A stretch of DNA of 64,000 bases. Source: Aquanectria penicillioides (Eukaryota > Ascomycota > Sordariomycetes > Hypocreales > Nectriaceae). Positions 60,975 through 64,000 of the stretch are shown here, piece after piece. Made by a program: the position numbers and the translations under genes. The stretch covers positions 7,318,210 through 7,382,209 of the forward strand of contig PYIU01000001.1 of assembly GCA_003415625.1 (NCBI GenBank), given 5' to 3'. Under the pieces are notes generated by a model, which saw only the letters and a program-made list of their open reading frames with translations, was not told the origin of the DNA and did not search any database. Position 1 is the stretch's first letter. Each line of letters begins with the position of its first letter.

Positions 60975-62968
60975 TCATTCTTCCAACTCGTTACCCGCGT
61001 TCAGAGCATCCCAATCAATATCCGGACCATCAAACTGCTTACGGACAGCAAACCAAAGCGCAACTAGGAGGAGACCGATGAAGCCAAGGACCACAGAGAC
61101 GCTAGAAATGGTCAGTGACATCGAAATTTAGGTAGAATATAAGAGACTTACTAGTTCATTGACGCAGCTGAAGTGGGGATCGCGTTGGGAAAGCAGATGA
61201 AACACCAATCGTAGTGATCCACAACGGTGACCAAGCATTGCACACATAACCGAACTTTCCAAGGTTGAAGTGACGGGTAGGTAGCGACTTTTCGCGTCCA
61301 TAGATGGCGGTGATTGCTTGAGGAATGCAGTATGAGATATTCACTGCAAGCACAGCTGTAATGATGATCGAGTTGAATGCTTGGCTGCTGGCTATGTACA
61401 GGAGGCCGTAGATGATGCAAACGCCGACAGAGAGAAGAGTGGTGCGAACGGGAAACTCATATGTTGGGTGGATCTCGTTCCAGTACTTGGACCAAGGTAA
61501 TCCGTTCTACAGTGATGAAGGTTAGCTTCCGAACCAAATATTTGAAATGGATGTTCTTACATCGCGGGAGAAGGCCCAAGTGAGACGGCCACAAGTGATC
61601 CACTGGCTAGGCATGCAGGCTAAAGAGATAAGTCAGTTTTGACGGGAAGAGTTGGCCATGAGGAAAACTTACAGTAGAAAACAATAGTCAGTATAGTCTG
61701 GAGCGCAATTGCCGTTCGCTTGCTGCCGGTTGCCTGATAGAAAGCCTCGAGGCTGGGTAACGCCGCAGTGCGGACGGCATCAATATCGTTGATGACAAAC
61801 ATCATAGCAACAATGAAAGGTACCGCGGTGACAAGGCCAATGATCATGGTCAGATTCCTAAATGACAATCAGCAACTGCCAATTGCGAGGTGGGTGTGGT
61901 AATACAAACATTGCGCGAGGAATCTCCTTGCCAGGGTGATGCATTTCTTCAGCGACGTGAATGACTGCATCCAAACTAGCGAACGCGTACATTGCATTGC
62001 CGAGGCTCATGATCCAGGCAACTCCTTTTGGCCACCCGCTTGTACCGTCGAATTGCAGGATAAGGCTGGGGTGATTGAACTCTTTGCACATGGCAAGAAT
62101 CACCACCGTGACAACGATAAAGGCGGCAATGGAGAGTATGAGACAAAACTGCGTCCACTTTCCAAGATGACGCTGAGGAATCGTGAAAATGGGAATTACT
62201 GAAGACGAGCCCGATTGATCAGCGATAAATGGCTAGGTTTCTCTAGAGATAAAGTGACTTACGTGTGATGAGAATAAGCGCAACATACATCAAATATGAA
62301 TGCCATTGCTTCGCTTCGAAATCAGGGTTCATAAACACGACCATGCCGAGGATAGACTGGACATTGTTGGAGATGCCAGAGCAGGTAATAACCCACCAGC
62401 CAACCACACTTAGGATTCCAACGCAAAAAGCGGCAAGTCTCTTGTGTTTCTTGGGTGCGACGATATATGTGAAATGGTATTGGCCTATTTGTTTCCCCCG
62501 GCTTTCGCATTAGTCTTGAGAACAGAGGGGTTTGGTTTGCAACGGAGCTTAGATTGCCATACCTCCGGAGGAAGGGAACCCGGATGCTTGTTCGGCAAGG
62601 CCGAGAGTGATGAGCCATTGTACAAAGCAGGCCACGACCAATCCGAAAACAGTTGCCTGGGGGCCTCCGTAGGCCAAGCTCTGGCCAAAACAGCTTGCGT
62701 AGGATATCCACGAGTTTGTGATACTATGGCACGGGTGAGTAATCTAGGGAGGTTATCAACGATAGGCTGGGAAAAGAAAAATTTACCTGAAGCCGAGACC
62801 CAGCGTACCAAACAAGTCAAAAGTTCGCTTCATTACGGGGCGATGGCCCTGTGCCATCAAGATGTTGTCTTCAACAGTCATCATTTTGCCGACGCCCAGG
62901 TCAGACTGGGCGTCGTTGGTGGCCTTGTCGCCCACTTCGGCCTTTGAAATATCGTTCTGAGAAGCCAT
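60975..62968 (-). CDS. APC-family amino acid/GABA/choline-type permease
   Basis: Exons 62968-62787, 62723-62563, 62484-62263, 62198-61910, 61857-61673, 61619-61561, 61506-61152 and 61101-60975, about 526 aa if one base is added at the TTT (minus strand) of 61202-61200. With it the end reads FICFPNAIPTSAASMNY and VSVVLGFIGLLLVALWFAVR, and the last intron phase closes. Without it the protein stops early. Family blocks: LMKRTF-like VMKRTFDLFGTLGLGF, ITNSWISYASCFGQSLAYGG, GLAEQASGFPSSGGQYHFTY, AMYAFASLDAVIHVAEEM, PSQWITCGRLTWAFSRD, NLGKFGYVCNAWS. About twelve membrane segments in the plasma membrane. Yeast relatives carry GABA (Uga4) and choline (Hnm1). The neighbouring amine oxidase suggests an amine or amino acid substrate, by inference. 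Confidence 0.88.
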
Positions 62969-63709
62969 TCTGCCCAGCGAGAATTGAGAGATGTGAGATA
63001 GTGGTATAGACTCGATAAACCTACTTGATAGGTACTGGCAAGGTTTAAATATCACTCCCAATGACGCCAACCAGGGTCTTCGGTTATCAAGCTGCAGGCC
63101 AGACGGAACGATAGAGATCGTTACGTACCAAGCTGGAATCTCGGCAACCCCCCTTGCTGTCACGATCGTCCGTATCTTATCTGGACTAGATTGGCCGGGT
63201 TCCCCAGGTTTCTCCGGGTAGCTTGCGGCCTGCATATCGCGCTGATAGCTGTGAGGAGCCTCGCATCCGGTCTGGGGCCCGGAGGCTCCAGAGATTAGAA
63301 CCTTCACCTCCACATCTGCGCCAACAGGCCCAAAGAGCTGAATCAGGGTTAGGGCAGATTGTCCGTCTCCGTCGTAGCTCGATGTGGGTTCATGAGGGGT
63401 AAAGCTACCTTTTCTCCAAAAAGGGAGAAATAGAGTGCATCTACGCTAACCGCATGAGGCTATTCAGACCTCTGCTCCACTGCCAATTCTCCCTCGTGTT
63501 CAACCTCGTACCGTTCCACGTGACCGCCTCCGCACCGCATCTTGGCTGCTTCGCCGAGAGCTTCAGCTGCCTGAATTGACTCGTGATAGTGTATCTCGCT
63601 GCTACATAAAGTACCATTCCACATTCAGACCCGTGGATATCTCAACTTCCCCTCGTCCTTACCAATCAGAGCCAACACACCCAAGTTCCATCCTCCAGCA
63701 ACCTCGGCC
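62969..63709. promoter_or_regulatory. Divergent promoter region of permease and acetyltransferase
   Basis: 741 bp between two divergent starts. No gene and no clear TATA box. Confidence 0.5.
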
Positions 63710-64000
63710 ATGGCTAAGCAACAGAAGGACGATGAGATCATCCAACTCGCCAAGGGACTTGTCGGCACTCCCTGGTGCGATGAGTATGAGAATATGATTT
63801 CCGGCATGCTGTAAGTAGTGCTAATCCTTCTGCTACTATGCTATGTGTTACCAATCTCATATTCGTTTCCTATCTTTTCCACCAAGGCAGGTACAACCCG
63901 TTGCACCCGACTCTTCTAGAGGGTCGCCACAGGGCGCGATGCTTGAGCTATAAGTACAATAATCTCGATCCCAACACGGGAACCTATAAGGAGATTGGAG
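63710..64000 (+). CDS. Sugar O-acetyltransferase, 5' part only
   Basis: Exon 1 63710-63810, intron 63811-63890, exon 2 open to the window edge; about 70 residues are visible. The N-terminal maltose acetyltransferase (Mac) domain shows as WCDEYENMISGMLYNPLHPT followed by LLEGRHRARCLSYKYNN. In this family the Mac domain precedes a left-handed beta helix of hexapeptide repeats that would lie beyond the edge. Members transfer acetyl from acetyl-CoA to a sugar hydroxyl (maltose, galactoside or Nod-factor type). Substrate cannot be told. Truncation is due to the window, not to a lesion. Confidence 0.85.

Overview
The window is nuclear DNA of a filamentous ascomycete. Genes carry several short introns (43-134 bp, one of 766 bp) with GT..AG ends and CTAAC-like branch sites close to the acceptor. 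Families such as Con7-type zinc fingers, Clr5-domain proteins, DUF7580 proteins and Fungal_trans_2 regulators point to Sordariomycetes, probably Hypocreales. The genus cannot be fixed from the sequence alone. No tRNA, rRNA, CRISPR or intact transposon was recognised.

Layout. (1) 2.4-14.1 kb is accessory: a broken F-box/DUF6546-type gene, a Clr5-domain protein, a small hypothetical gene, a large zinc-finger regulator ending in a Con7-type DNA-binding region, and a divergent DUF7580-type gene. (2) 14.1-38.2 kb is GC-rich, full of microsatellites and almost gene-free. It holds only a Ran1/Pat1-type kinase and a small secreted cysteine-rich protein. (3) 38.2-48.5 kb is a housekeeping block: PRP4 splicing kinase, TMA7, a PAQR/hemolysin-III receptor, a TFIIIC WD40 subunit and a PQ-loop membrane protein. 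(4) 49.8-64 kb is metabolic and accessory: a degraded secreted SGNH hydrolase, a secreted GH27 alpha-galactosidase, a Fungal_trans_2 regulator without a zinc cluster, an SDR, a peroxisomal flavin amine oxidase, an amino acid/amine permease and the start of a sugar O-acetyltransferase.

Functional links. The amine oxidase and permease lie tail to tail and could form an amine uptake and oxidation pair, with the SDR and the regulator close by. This is inferred from position only.

The most striking cross-cutting signal is that five otherwise well-conserved genes (Clr5, Con7-like, Ran1 kinase, SDR, permease) each need one extra base, at six sites in short homopolymers. With it, the conserved protein, and wherever a splice junction lies downstream its phase, is restored. 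This looks like base-level assembly error rather than biology and affects any automated annotation here. The F-box gene and the SGNH hydrolase differ: they also carry nonsense, compound-frameshift or catalytic-site lesions and look like true pseudogenes.
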